64,000 nucleotides of DNA, taken from assembly GCF_001273775.1 (NCBI RefSeq), contig NZ_CP011801.1, positions 3,450,001 to 3,514,000 of the forward strand, given 5' to 3'. Within the stretch, counting starts at the first letter, position 1, and every line of letters starts with the position of its first letter. This DNA comes from Nitrospira moscoviensis. Lineage in GTDB: Bacteria > Nitrospirota > Nitrospiria > Nitrospirales > Nitrospiraceae. Below, piece after piece: positions 16,180-24,422 of the stretch. The position numbers and the translations under genes are program-made. Under the pieces are notes generated by a model. The model made no database searches, was not told the DNA's origin, and saw only the letters and a list, made by a program, of their open reading frames with translations.

Positions 16180-17742
16180 CTACGCCTTGGTCAGCCGCAT
16201 CGGACCATAGGTCTGACGAGCTTGGCGAAGATCCTTCACGTGCCGCCGAAGTGACACACCGAGCTTTGATCGCGCCACTTCCTTTTCATACAGTGCGATA
16301 CGTTGATGCACCTTCTCAATTTCTTCCGATAATTGCCTCACCAGCCGCCTTCCCGAGCCGGTGAGCCAGCCGAGGTGATGGTCGGCGTAGTGCAAGTCCT
16401 GGATTGAATACCGCACCGACTCCACTTCTTCCAGACAACGGAATCTGGCGCGCTGCAGATCGCGCGCCGTCAGTCCCGCCTTCTTCCAGCGCGCGGCGCC
16501 GCCACGGCCCGATGCCCAGGACGAGAGGCGCTCGAACAACATCGCGCCGATCGTGAAGGTGAACGTCGCGTGGAGAATCCCGCGCAGCGGGCGGAGGCTT
16601 CGCCGCCACGGCGAGTAGAAAATCTGCTGATTGTGGTCGCCGTGGTACATGACGTATTTGCGAAGCAGCAGGTTCAAGTGGTGATGGCTGTTTTCATGGA
16701 CGAGATCGTCGATCAGATCGAGGTTGTCCCGGTCGAAACAGTTGATGAACGAGAGCCCCGGCCGGTGCCGGTAGCTGAAACTCACGACGCCCTTCGCCTG
16801 GAGCGGAATAATGCGGTCTGTCAGCAGCGCCAGCACCGCGTGGCCCTCGGGCCAAGCCTGCCGGACGGTCTGCCAAGCGCGGGCGATCCGTTCGACCCGC
16901 TGCCGATCGGTGGGCTTGACCGCCCGGGGCACGCGATCTTTCCCATAGACGAGCGCCGGCCCGACGGTGACCGGACCGGCGGCGGTGTGCATCGCGACGA
17001 CCGGTGCCCGACAGGGCCACTGCCACTCTCCCTGCTCCGGCCCCGCTATCCACACCGGCGAGACGGTGTTCCCGATTTTCACCGAGATGCCTGCCGGCTC
17101 CACCAGAAAATCGGCTCTCCCGGCCGATCGGCTCAATGCCTTTCGTACATCGCCGGGGGCTTCGCACCAGGCGCCCGCAATGCCGGTTGAGATGGTTCCG
17201 GCAGCTTCCGCCCGTTCGAAATTGTCCTTCAAGTTCCCCGGCACGACCCATCGCGCGGCTTTCTGGCGGCACCACTTCACCGGCAGAGCCGGATCGAACC
17301 ACAACGACTCCTGAGTCAGTTCCTGCGCCAGCCGGCTGCTCAACTCGGTCAGGCGCTTTTCAAGCCCTCCGGCCTGCGGGCGGCTGGACGGGAAGAGATC
17401 GTCCAGGTACCCGTGTTCGAAAAACTTTTCCTCGCATTCGTCAAACAGTTGAGCCGCAAAATCGGCCCGATCCTGTTCAGTCTTCCACTGTTGGAGGATG
17501 TCGAGGAGATACACCAGGTCGTTGAAGGTCTCGATCCATCCGACCACTTTCCAATTGGAATAGGTCTCCGGCTTGATCGCCGCGCTCAGGACATCGAAAA
17601 ACCCGATCGGAAGGTCGAGCTGGTGAGCCAGATCGGCGTGGTCCGCATGAACTTCACGACACAGATCCTTCAACAGCCGGCGCATCGACAGGCGGAATTC
17701 ATCCCTCAACTGTGCAAGCGATTGGCGATCGAGAAGCGGCAT
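16180..17742 (-). CDS. HExxH-motif protein, aKG-HExxH peptide beta-hydroxylase-like
   Basis: A 520-residue cytoplasmic protein. The key region is LVHENSHHHLNLLL, with an HExxH metal motif at 349-353, followed by YSPWRRSLRPLRGILHATFTF at 376-396. This order (HExxH, then Y-x-PWR-x3-RPL-x-G and a further histidine, here 391) matches the HEXXH-motif domain family (TIGR04267), members of which are alpha-ketoglutarate-dependent peptide beta-hydroxylases. The first 330 residues are less conserved and probably recognise substrate. C-terminal helices (about 440-510) are charged. No typical RiPP precursor, transporter or other maturase is adjacent, so the substrate is unknown. A zinc metalloprotease reading is the older alternative. 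Confidence 0.65.
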   Translation of the reverse strand: MPLLDRQSLAQLRDEFRLSMRRLLKDLCREVHADHADLAHQLDLPIGFFDVLSAAIKPETYSNWKVVGWIETFNDLVYLLDILQQWKTEQDRADFAAQLFDECEEKFFEHGYLDDLFPSSRPQAGGLEKRLTELSSRLAQELTQESLWFDPALPVKWCRQKAARWVVPGNLKDNFERAEAAGTISTGIAGAWCEAPGDVRKALSRSAGRADFLVEPAGISVKIGNTVSPVWIAGPEQGEWQWPCRAPVVAMHTAAGPVTVGPALVYGKDRVPRAVKPTDRQRVERIARAWQTVRQAWPEGHAVLALLTDRIIPLQAKGVVSFSYRHRPGLSFINCFDRDNLDLIDDLVHENSHHHLNLLLRKYVMYHGDHNQQIFYSPWRRSLRPLRGILHATFTFTIGAMLFERLSSWASGRGGAARWKKAGLTARDLQRARFRCLEEVESVRYSIQDLHYADHHLGWLTGSGRRLVRQLSEEIEKVHQRIALYEKEVARSKLGVSLRRHVKDLRQARQTYGPMRLTKA

Positions 17743-17888
17743 GCTGAAAGATCCCCGGATGTAACGGCGCTTCTTGGACTCTAACGTAGGAGGGAGGAGG
17801 CTGCAAGGTACGCACGGTAGTAGAAACCCGAGGCGGGGAAGCAGAGCGAGAGGCCTGGCGCCGGCCCGCTCTGAAACTCATTCAGCCG

Positions 17889-18113
17889 CTAGGCCGCCTT
17901 CGCCGGCCGCGGCCACGTCGCGAAGACTTGTCCCGCGTGCACAGCGTCCAGCGCACCGGCGCGCTGGCCCGTCCGATGGCGCTGGATCAACGGATCGACG
18001 ATGTTGCCGCAGGCAATGCAGCGCCAACCGCGCATCCACATCGGCAGATAACTTTCCTGAAGATCGATCAGGTCGTCGGCCACCATGAGCCCGTTGCATC
18101 TCGTGCATGTCAT
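17889..18113 (-). CDS. Small zinc-ribbon protein
   Basis: Start at ATG 18113 is fixed by AGGAGG six bases upstream. The 74-residue product carries CTRC near the N-terminus and CIAC around residue 32, a CX2C pair spaced to bind one zinc ion, with an acidic LIDLQES stretch between them. The tail is of no recognisable fold. Small treble-clef or ribbon proteins of this kind are common in this type of genome but lack assigned roles. A much longer frame upstream in phase has no start signal and overlaps the NFACT gene, so it was discarded. Confidence 0.7.
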   Translation of the reverse strand: MTCTRCNGLMVADDLIDLQESYLPMWMRGWRCIACGNIVDPLIQRHRTGQRAGALDAVHAGQVFATWPRPAKAA

Positions 18114-18350
18114 GGAAATCCTCCTGGCGGGCAGCGATTTTTCCGTATGCCCACGATTGACCATCCATAACTTAAGCAATGCGGATGCCAGGCACAGGAT
18201 CCTCTCCCTTGCGTGTTTTCTTGGCGAATCGTAGAGTGGCGGGCAAGCGAATCGCCCCGGTGACAAAAAATGTGACCGGATCGACCGCAGGTAACTGAAC
18301 GCGAGTAGGCGCCATCCTGCAATCGGTCCCCTTCTATCTTGAGCGCACCC

Positions 18351-19787
18351 ATGGCGTTGACGGCCGTTGAGATCGAGGACGTTCTGAGAGAAATCGCTCC
18401 GGCCATCGAGGGAGGATGGATCCAGAAGGTGCATCAACCGGCTCCGTTGGTCTTGGTGCTGGAAATCCGCACCCGAGGCCGCACGCACCGCCTCCTTATT
18501 TCCTGTCAGCCGGAAACCGCCCGCCTCCATCTGGTGAGCCGGGCGCCGGCCAATCCCCCTGAGCCGCCGGCCTTCTGCCGGTTCCTCAGAGCCCATATGC
18601 AAGGCGCCCGCATCGACGCCGTTCGGCAGCAGCCGCAGGATCGGGTGGTGGAATTCCAGCTGACGGCGCAGGCCGGCGCTCGGCGGCTGATCTGCGAGCT
18701 GACGGGCAAGACGGCCAATGTGCTGCTGCTGGACTCCGGCGGATTGATCCTTCGAGACCTTCACCATCACCGGGATCTTGTCGGCAAGCCCTACACGCTG
18801 CCCCAGAGGGGAACCCCTCCTCTACGTGAACCGCATGCAGCACGATTGACTCGTTCCGCCGGCGGACCATTCCCCCTTTCGGCGGCGATTGAAGCCCATT
18901 ATCACAACAAGGAAGCGATACTGGCCGATCAGGCGGCAAGGGAAGGCCGGCGGCGGACGCTACGGCAAACGCTGAAGAAGGAGCAGCGGCGGCTCGAAGC
19001 CTGGCGGGAGGATTTGGCGAAAGCCGGTCAGTATCAAGACTACGCCCGTTATGGGGAATTGCTGAAAGCGAACTTGGGGATCGTCAAGAAAGGCATGGAT
19101 CGCATTGTCCTGGTGGACTACTACGATGAGACCCTCCCCGAGATCACCGTCCCGTTGGACAGCGCCAAATCGGCGCAGGCCAACATGGATGAGTATTTTC
19201 GCAAACATCGAAAATATGTGGCAGCCGACCGGGAGCTGAAACCCAGGATCGAACAGGGTGAACGCCGCGTCATGGAGATGCGCCGGGAGCTGGCATCCAT
19301 CGACGAGGGAACCTGGACGCCGCCGTCTCCGCCGGCCCTCTCGCCGCAGAAGATCACCGGGGACCGATCACCTCGGCAGGAGGAGCCGGCTCGCGGCCCG
19401 TTCCGGCGGTTCGTCTCGGCGGACGGCCTGCCGATCTTCGTGGGTCGCAACGCGCGGGAGAATGACGAGCTGACGTTCGGCCTGGCGAAGAGCGACGATC
19501 TGTGGCTCCATGCCCGCGGCACGCCCGGCTCGCACGTCGTCGTCCGGTTGGAAAAGGGGCGCGAGGCGCCGTCTGAGACGTTGCGCGATGCCGCCACGCT
19601 CGCCCTGCTCTACAGCGATCTCAAAAAGAGCGGCAAGGGCGACGTGATCTATACCAGACGGAAATGGGTCAAGAAGGCGAAGGGCCACGCCCCGGGCGCC
19701 GTGACCGTGACCCAGGAGAAATCACTCTATGTGGCGCTGGACAAGACCAGGCTCGAGGCCTTGAAGAGGCGGTCGCGGCCGGAATAG
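18351..19787 (+). CDS. NFACT-family (RqcH/Rqc2/FbpA-like) protein
   Basis: A 478-residue protein with the NFACT-N domain (about 1-170), two long coiled-coil helices (about 185-310, rich in R, E and K) and the C-terminal NFACT-R domain, with FVSADGLPIFVGRNARENDELTF and DLWLHARGTPGSHVVV around 375-420. Bacterial RqcH binds obstructed 50S subunits and recruits tRNA-Ala for C-terminal tailing; fibronectin binding is a secondary label for the family. It is somewhat shorter than Bacillus RqcH (about 570 residues), mainly between the N domain and the coiled coil, where a palindromic repeat (18804-18826) lies in frame. ATG 18351 is preferred over an in-frame TTG four codons earlier. Confidence 0.85.
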   Translation: MALTAVEIEDVLREIAPAIEGGWIQKVHQPAPLVLVLEIRTRGRTHRLLISCQPETARLHLVSRAPANPPEPPAFCRFLRAHMQGARIDAVRQQPQDRVVEFQLTAQAGARRLICELTGKTANVLLLDSGGLILRDLHHHRDLVGKPYTLPQRGTPPLREPHAARLTRSAGGPFPLSAAIEAHYHNKEAILADQAAREGRRRTLRQTLKKEQRRLEAWREDLAKAGQYQDYARYGELLKANLGIVKKGMDRIVLVDYYDETLPEITVPLDSAKSAQANMDEYFRKHRKYVAADRELKPRIEQGERRVMEMRRELASIDEGTWTPPSPPALSPQKITGDRSPRQEEPARGPFRRFVSADGLPIFVGRNARENDELTFGLAKSDDLWLHARGTPGSHVVVRLEKGREAPSETLRDAATLALLYSDLKKSGKGDVIYTRRKWVKKAKGHAPGAVTVTQEKSLYVALDKTRLEALKRRSRPE

Positions 19788-19867
19788 CGCCCGCCGGCAG
19801 CGGCGGAGCCGTGCCGGAAAGAGGGTTTCACTCGCCAGCCCGCAACGATCGGCACTATCATAGCGCT

Positions 19868-20371
19868 ATGCAGCCTGCGCAGCCGCCGCAGAAATCCGGC
19901 CTGCCGGTCGTTCTGGTCGTCGACGACGAACCGGCGATCGTGAATCTATGCGGAGCGGTGTTAGGCCAGGCGGGATTCCATGTGCTGAAGGCGACGGGAA
20001 GCCCGGAAGCTCTCAAGATCTGCGCGCAACATGACGGCTCCATCGACCTGCTGCTGACCGATTTGGTGCTGCCTCCGCCCGATTTTCAACTCGCGTCCGC
20101 CGACAATCAGTTTCCGCACGTCCATGGCCATGAGCTGGCGGCGCGCGCCGCCATGACGCGCCAGGGGCTGCGGGTCGCGCTGATGTCGGGAAACCCGGAT
20201 CACGAGCTGGCCGCGCATGGGATTCAACGGAGCACGCTGCCCTTCATCAAGAAACCGTTCGCCAACAGTGAATTGGTCGCCTTCGTCCGCAGCGTGCTGA
20301 CTAAGCCCGGCCCGGTCCTGCGCAAGTCCGAGCCGGGGAACGACACCTCTGAAGTCGACTGGTTTGACTGA
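19868..20371 (+). CDS. Solitary response-regulator receiver protein with inserted loop
   Basis: A 167-residue receiver domain without an output domain. Acidic residues D19 and D20, phospho-acceptor D65 (LLLTDLVLP), S107 (LMSGNP) and K128/K129 (FIKKPF) are all present, so it should be phosphorylatable. Between the phospho-acceptor strand and the following helix there is an extra loop of about 17 residues (PPDFQLASADNQFPHVH) where normal receivers have a short GMDG-type turn. The C-terminal 25 residues are charged and probably disordered. No histidine kinase is nearby. There is no strong ribosome binding site, so the start is likely but not certain. Confidence 0.75.
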   Translation: MQPAQPPQKSGLPVVLVVDDEPAIVNLCGAVLGQAGFHVLKATGSPEALKICAQHDGSIDLLLTDLVLPPPDFQLASADNQFPHVHGHELAARAAMTRQGLRVALMSGNPDHELAAHGIQRSTLPFIKKPFANSELVAFVRSVLTKPGPVLRKSEPGNDTSEVDWFD

Positions 20372-20389
20372 TACTCAGCAGGCTGGGTT

Positions 20390-20426
20390 CTGAAGGCTTA
20401 CCCTCGGCCTCAGCCTAAGCCTTCAG
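20390..20426. terminator. Hairpin between convergent genes
   Basis: An 11-bp stem (20390-20400 with 20416-20426) sits between two convergent genes and overlaps the stop codon of the oxygenase gene. No T-tract follows, so it is a weak or factor-assisted terminator at best. Confidence 0.45.
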
Positions 20427-21112
20427 AGCGCCTCTCCGTGCTCCGTCATGAACCAACCAGCGATGGACAGCCGTCGGTGCGGGCCCGCTGTCGGGTCCAC
20501 CCGGCACACGCGATGGAACCGCGGGACCGTAAACATGACCAGCGACCCTGGCCGCGGCTCGATGCAGTGCGTGGGGATCAGATCGGGTTTCTCCGACGTA
20601 TGGCCGGGCCGCTTCGCATAGATGATCAACTCGCCGCCCCAATCGGATCGCCACTCCTCATGAAAATAGGTGACGAGGGCGATGCGCCGGAGCGGGGCCT
20701 GCCGCCCCGCCATCGGATGGCCCTGATCGGTGTCGTCGTGCGTGAGGAGGCAATCTCCCGCCCGATAGGAATAATAGCTGAACCCCAGGTGGCGGCCGGT
20801 GATGTTCGGAAACGATTCGATGTAGTCCTGGATACAGGGCAGTTGGAGCCGCGACAGAAAGCGCTGCCCCTGCGCGGGGCCGATTTCCGCTTTGGCCCAG
20901 TCGCCGGAGTCCGGAAAGTCGTCCCGCACGTTCGGCAAGCTGGACAGGCTCTTCCACTGCGCCTGATTCATCGCCTCCCGAAAAAACCGGCGTTCCTCCG
21001 TCGACCAGAAGTTCTCCACCACTAACACCGGATTGCGGTGAAAGGAAAAGGACGGCAACTCCGACAGCTGGGTCGTCGAGAGCGCCACACCGGTTGCATC
21101 ACTCACATTCAC
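20423..21112 (-). CDS. 2-oxoglutarate/Fe(II)-dependent oxygenase (prolyl 4-hydroxylase type)
   Basis: A 229-residue double-stranded beta-helix oxygenase. The Fe(II) ligands are the H and D of LLTHDDTDQG (about residues 124-126) and the histidine of VPRFHRVCRV (about 202); R in HRRLSIAGWF (about 216) is in place to bind 2-oxoglutarate. WGGELIIY between them is typical of the 2OG-FeII_Oxy_3/P4Hc family. Family members hydroxylate protein residues or small molecules; substrate is not predictable. It is transcribed toward the receiver gene and away from nothing obvious in function; the RRM gene upstream is separated by a terminator. Confidence 0.8.
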   Translation of the reverse strand: MNVSDATGVALSTTQLSELPSFSFHRNPVLVVENFWSTEERRFFREAMNQAQWKSLSSLPNVRDDFPDSGDWAKAEIGPAQGQRFLSRLQLPCIQDYIESFPNITGRHLGFSYYSYRAGDCLLTHDDTDQGHPMAGRQAPLRRIALVTYFHEEWRSDWGGELIIYAKRPGHTSEKPDLIPTHCIEPRPGSLVMFTVPRFHRVCRVDPTAGPHRRLSIAGWFMTEHGEAL

Positions 21113-21150
21113 CTCCTATGACTGAAGGACGGCGAATCTCTCTTTCTCAA

Positions 21151-21186
21151 AGCAGAGGGGCTGCCGTCTTGCGACGGCAGCCCCTC
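21151..21186 (-). terminator. Rho-independent-like terminator of the RRM gene
   Basis: A perfect 14-bp GC-rich stem (21155-21168 with 21173-21186, four-base loop TTGC) lies just past the RRM gene's stop; on the minus strand a short CTGCTTTG follows. Its flanking arms are shared with a palindrome inside the NFACT gene. Confidence 0.75.
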
Positions 21187-21208
21187 CTCTACGAAACAGC
21201 CTGTGGAA

Positions 21209-21541
21209 TTACCAGCGATCGCGCTTGCCGCCCGCACCGCTGCGGCCGCCGCCGAATCCGCCGCGTCCACCGCCGCCGCCGCCTGCGCGGGGCTCCTGCG
21301 GACGGGCTTCATTGACCGTGAGGGTGCGTCCGCCCATTTCGGCGCCGTTGAGCGCCGTGATGGCGGCTTGGGCTTCGGAGTCCGAGGACATTTCCACGAA
21401 TCCGAACCCGCGTGACTGTCCGGTGAACTTGTCCGTGATGATCCGCGCCGACGCGACGCCGCCGTGTTGCGCGAACAAATCGCTCAGCTGCTGCTCGGTC
21501 GCCGAATAGGGCAACCCACCGACATAAATCTTCGAACCCAT
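21209..21541 (-). CDS. Glycine-rich RRM RNA-binding protein
   Basis: Start at ATG 21541, with AAGGAGG eight bases upstream. The 110-residue protein has one RNA recognition motif (about 1-80): RNP2 is IYVGGL and RNP1 is RGFGFVEM, both with the aromatic residues that stack on RNA bases. The tail (about 83-110) is a GGRGG-rich low-complexity stretch ending KRDRW. This is the layout of cyanobacterial-type Rbp proteins, often cold-induced RNA chaperones. A 220-base leader containing a 16-base palindrome precedes it, compatible with post-transcriptional control. Confidence 0.9.
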   Translation of the reverse strand: MGSKIYVGGLPYSATEQQLSDLFAQHGGVASARIITDKFTGQSRGFGFVEMSSDSEAQAAITALNGAEMGGRTLTVNEARPQEPRAGGGGGGRGGFGGGRSGAGGKRDRW

Positions 21542-21661
21542 CGGGGTTCCTCCTTTAAATGGTGACATTGTCTTGAACACGAGGAACGGGGGAAGGAGCG
21601 GGCCGAAGACGCGATCGATGCAGCGACTTAGGTCTGACTTCCGACGAGATTCCCGGACAAG

Positions 21662-21677
21662 GCAACATCGATGTTGC
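21662..21677. promoter_or_regulatory. 16-base perfect palindrome in the RRM gene leader
   Basis: GCAACATCGATGTTGC is a perfect inverted repeat 121 bases upstream of ATG 21541. It could be a dimeric operator or an RNA hairpin; nothing else identifies its partner. Confidence 0.35.
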
Positions 21678-21761
21678 GGGCCTGCACTGTTGAGACCTTC
21701 ACCGCGAGGCCCGTGCGATGAAGTAGGTGTACCCTAGCATAGGGGCCGGACGAATACAACT

Positions 21762-22559
21762 TTACTCCCCCACTCGAACGAGCAGTCCTTGCTCTTTGCA
21801 ATAGGCGAACGTGCGGTAAAACCATGCGATCGCCCCGACCAAGAGCAGGATATTCAAGCCGCCCGCCCACGCCAGATGAGACAATGGGGGAGCCCCCGAG
21901 GTGAGCACCGCCCGCATGCCTTCGAAGATATGCGCCGCCGGGTTCGCGAGGGCGACGGGCCTGAGCCACGCCGGCAGGACCTCCAGGGGATAAAAAACGC
22001 AGGAGATCGGCTGGAACAGGAACACCATGCTCCACGCCAGCACTTCCGCCTCTTGCCCGAACCGCATGATGAGGGAGGTGGTGAAGACTCCGATAATCCA
22101 GCCGGTGATCACCAGATTAATCACAAAGGGGGCGAGCCACAGTCCCACGACAAAGATATTGTACGAATAAAAGAGCAGCGCGCAACCCGCCATGACGATC
22201 GACACGACCGTGACCTTCATGATGCTCATCGCCATGGTCGCGGCCAGAAACTCGCTCGGCTTGAGCGGGCTCGCGAACAGATTCATCAAGTTGCGCGCCC
22301 AGAGCTCTTCGAGGAAGGAAATCGTGATCCCCTGTTGCGACCGAAAGAGCATGTCCCACAGGATCAGCGCCCCGAGGAAAAACGTGACGAATCCGGGCAC
22401 TTGGCTCTGATACCGCGCGAGATAGAGGGTAATGAAGCCCCAGATCACAAGATCGAGAAAGGGCCAGTAGAAGATCTCCATAATCCGCGGCAAGCTGCGC
22501 CGGTAGAGATACAGATGCCGGGCGATCAGCGCGACGATGCGATGCGGCTTCATCCGCAC
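21762..22559 (-). CDS. ABC-2 type transporter permease
   Basis: A 265-residue integral membrane protein with six hydrophobic segments and an ABC-2 permease layout: a cytoplasmic N-terminus (RHLYLYRRSLPRIMEIFYWPF), and a re-entrant/coupling region followed by QPISCVFYPLEVLPAWLRPVALANP near 180-205. It pairs with the ATPase at 22957-23688 to form an exporter. The gene overlaps the preceding membrane-protein gene by ten bases, indicating one operon. Substrate unknown; NosY-like or polysaccharide/lipid exporters are possible relatives. Confidence 0.8.
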   Translation of the reverse strand: MRMKPHRIVALIARHLYLYRRSLPRIMEIFYWPFLDLVIWGFITLYLARYQSQVPGFVTFFLGALILWDMLFRSQQGITISFLEELWARNLMNLFASPLKPSEFLAATMAMSIMKVTVVSIVMAGCALLFYSYNIFVVGLWLAPFVINLVITGWIIGVFTTSLIMRFGQEAEVLAWSMVFLFQPISCVFYPLEVLPAWLRPVALANPAAHIFEGMRAVLTSGAPPLSHLAWAGGLNILLLVGAIAWFYRTFAYCKEQGLLVRVGE

Positions 22560-22960
22560 CCCCCATGGTCGTGCTCATGGCTGCACCCGCCGCATCCGAG
22601 ATGGGCTCCCAGCAGTTCATCCTTGAGGCGGCGGATGCCGTCGACCATGTGTGATCCGACCCGTTGCCCGTCCGGCGCCGGACGCAATCCCAAGCCGAGC
22701 AGCACGACCGGCATACCGGCCAGCCCGATTCCGAACGAGAGCGCCGGCTGCCCTCCACTCCTCCACCACAGAAGGACGAGGATCAGACCCAGCGGCAGCA
22801 CGCCGACCGCCAGACTGTTCCACACCACACGCCAGCCACACGTGCGGCGGCCCAGGCCGATCAGGCCGATCGCCAGCCAAAAGAAGCCCCACGCGGCGCT
22901 GAGCGCCAGCCCTCCGATGAAAAATCCCGCCCCGAAATCGATCAACGTCCGCGCCATCAC
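22550..22960 (-). CDS. Small membrane protein with His/Cys-rich C-terminal tail
   Basis: A 136-residue protein with about three to four hydrophobic segments (roughly 10-35, 43-65 and 72-92) and a soluble tail ending HLGCGGCSHEHDHGGCG, containing four cysteines and four histidines in 17 residues. Such a tail is well suited to bind a transition metal. It is sandwiched between ABC ATPase and permease genes with short overlaps on both sides (four and ten bases), so it is most likely a third subunit or accessory of the exporter. I know no family for it. Confidence 0.7.
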   Translation of the reverse strand: MMARTLIDFGAGFFIGGLALSAAWGFFWLAIGLIGLGRRTCGWRVVWNSLAVGVLPLGLILVLLWWRSGGQPALSFGIGLAGMPVVLLGLGLRPAPDGQRVGSHMVDGIRRLKDELLGAHLGCGGCSHEHDHGGCG

Positions 22961-23688
22961 CGCGAATCCCGCGCCAGCTTCAAAAACACTTCCTCCAAAT
23001 CCGCCTTCCCGAACCGCGCAGCAATTTCCTGCGCCGTCCCCTCCGCCACAATCCGCCCGCGCTGGAGAAAAATGATCCGATCCGACATTTCCTCCATCTC
23101 CCGCATGTTGTGCGAGGTATAGAGGATGCTCAAGCCCGAGGACCGCCGCTCCTCCTTCAACAACGCCCGGATCTTGTGCGCGATGTCGGGATCAAGACTG
23201 GCGGTCGGTTCGTCCAGAAACAGAATCTTCGGTTCGGTCAGAAAGGCCTTCGCCAGCGTGAGCCGGGTCATCTGGCCGGACGACAATTTCCTGGTGATCT
23301 TGTCGCGAAAATCCTCCATCTCCAGTTTCTTCACGATGTCGTGGACCCGCCTCGCGATGTTCGAGAGACCGTAGAGCCGCGCGACCACCCAGAGATTCTC
23401 TTCGACCGTGAGGGATTGCGGCATGGAGATGTACGTGGAGGAAAAATTGACCTGCTGGAGGATGGTCTCCCGATGGGTCGCCAGATCCAGCCCGAACATG
23501 CAAATCGAGCCGCCGCTGGGCGTTACCAGGCCGAGCAGCATTTGGATGGTCGTGGTTTTTCCGGCTCCGTTCGGCCCCAGCAGCCCCAGGATTTCACCCG
23601 GCTTGACCTCGAACGAGACCCCATCGACCGCCGTGAAGTCGCCGAACCGTTTCGTCAACTGGGACACGTGGAGGACGGGAGTTGCCAT
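22957..23688 (-). CDS. ABC transporter ATP-binding protein
   Basis: A 243-residue nucleotide-binding subunit: Walker A GPNGAGKTT (about 39-47), signature LSSGQMTRLTLA (about 136-147), Walker B ILFLDEPTASLDPD, and a switch histidine in YTSHNMREME. It belongs to the ABC-2-partner type (CcmA/NosF-like). It energises the permease at 21762-22559. The signature LSSGQ is a close variant of LSGGQ. The gene is first of the three-gene cassette and follows the cytochrome gene by 23 bases, so the whole group may be one transcript with the molybdenum-cofactor genes upstream. Confidence 0.9.
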   Translation of the reverse strand: MATPVLHVSQLTKRFGDFTAVDGVSFEVKPGEILGLLGPNGAGKTTTIQMLLGLVTPSGGSICMFGLDLATHRETILQQVNFSSTYISMPQSLTVEENLWVVARLYGLSNIARRVHDIVKKLEMEDFRDKITRKLSSGQMTRLTLAKAFLTEPKILFLDEPTASLDPDIAHKIRALLKEERRSSGLSILYTSHNMREMEEMSDRIIFLQRGRIVAEGTAQEIAARFGKADLEEVFLKLARDSR

Positions 23689-23711
23689 CGGTCAATTGAA
23701 TCGGCCGCCGG

Positions 23712-24422
23712 TTAATTGAACAACAAACTGTCGCTGATCTTTTCCGGGATGTGGCAGGTCTCGCATGTGCGGCTGAGAACCTTGCCCCGGTGCTCGGTTT
23801 TCCCGTCGTGGCAGCGGAAACAATCGTTCAAGGCCCGCGTGCGCAAAGACGAGCCCTCGGGATAACCGGGATACCAGGGTTGTTCGTCCGCCGACACGTG
23901 CCCGCGCGGGATCACGATCGGATAGCCCTTGATCGGCGCATCGTGCACGACGCCCGCATGGCAGGTGGTGCAGCCCTCGCCTCGACCGCGCGCGCTGAAC
24001 GCCTCCATGTGCGCGCGATGGCTCATGATCAATCCGACGTCTTTCACCGGCGGCGGCAAATCGCGCGGCGCCACTTCCGAGACGCGGTAAATATGCCGGT
24101 GGCAACTCAGGCACACCTCCGAATCCACCGCCGCGTTCAAATTATGCGGCTCGGGCGGCGTCCCGAACAGATAGACCGCCACATCTTTCGTACCTTTGAT
24201 CGCCTTGTCCTCAATCCATCCTTCGATCGTCGGCCGGACATGACAGCTGACGCACGTCACGTCCTTGTGCGAAGACTTGACCCAGCTTTCATAGGAAGGG
24301 GCGATCGTGTGGCAACTCGCGCAGAACTTCGGATGGTTGGTGAGAGGAATCGCCATCCCGCTCAGGGCCACGGCCCCGGTCACGAGGCCCAGCGCGAGCG
24401 TGGCCTTAGGCTTCCAGTTCAT
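23712..24422 (-). CDS. Hexahaem NapC/NirT-like cytochrome c
   Basis: The 236-residue protein has an N-terminal membrane anchor (about 7-27) and six CXXCH haem motifs at 34-38, 57-61, 104-108, 151-155, 201-205 and 220-224. The first part (FCASCHTIAPSYESWVKSSHKDVTCVSCH) looks like the NapC/NirT family of quinol-oxidising tetrahaem cytochromes, but two extra motifs are present. It would sit on the periplasmic side of the inner membrane and pass electrons between the quinone pool and a periplasmic partner. It overlaps mobB by 17 bases, tying it to molybdenum-cofactor assembly; a molybdoenzyme partner is inferred but not in the window. Confidence 0.85.
   Translation of the reverse strand: MNWKPKATLALGLVTGAVALSGMAIPLTNHPKFCASCHTIAPSYESWVKSSHKDVTCVSCHVRPTIEGWIEDKAIKGTKDVAVYLFGTPPEPHNLNAAVDSEVCLSCHRHIYRVSEVAPRDLPPPVKDVGLIMSHRAHMEAFSARGRGEGCTTCHAGVVHDAPIKGYPIVIPRGHVSADEQPWYPGYPEGSSLRTRALNDCFRCHDGKTEHRGKVLSRTCETCHIPEKISDSLLFN

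Noticed and set aside
18114..18770. Upstream extension of the zinc-ribbon frame to 293 codons
   Set aside because: The extension is antisense to NFACT and has no start signal, while ATG 18113 has an AGGAGG at ideal spacing.
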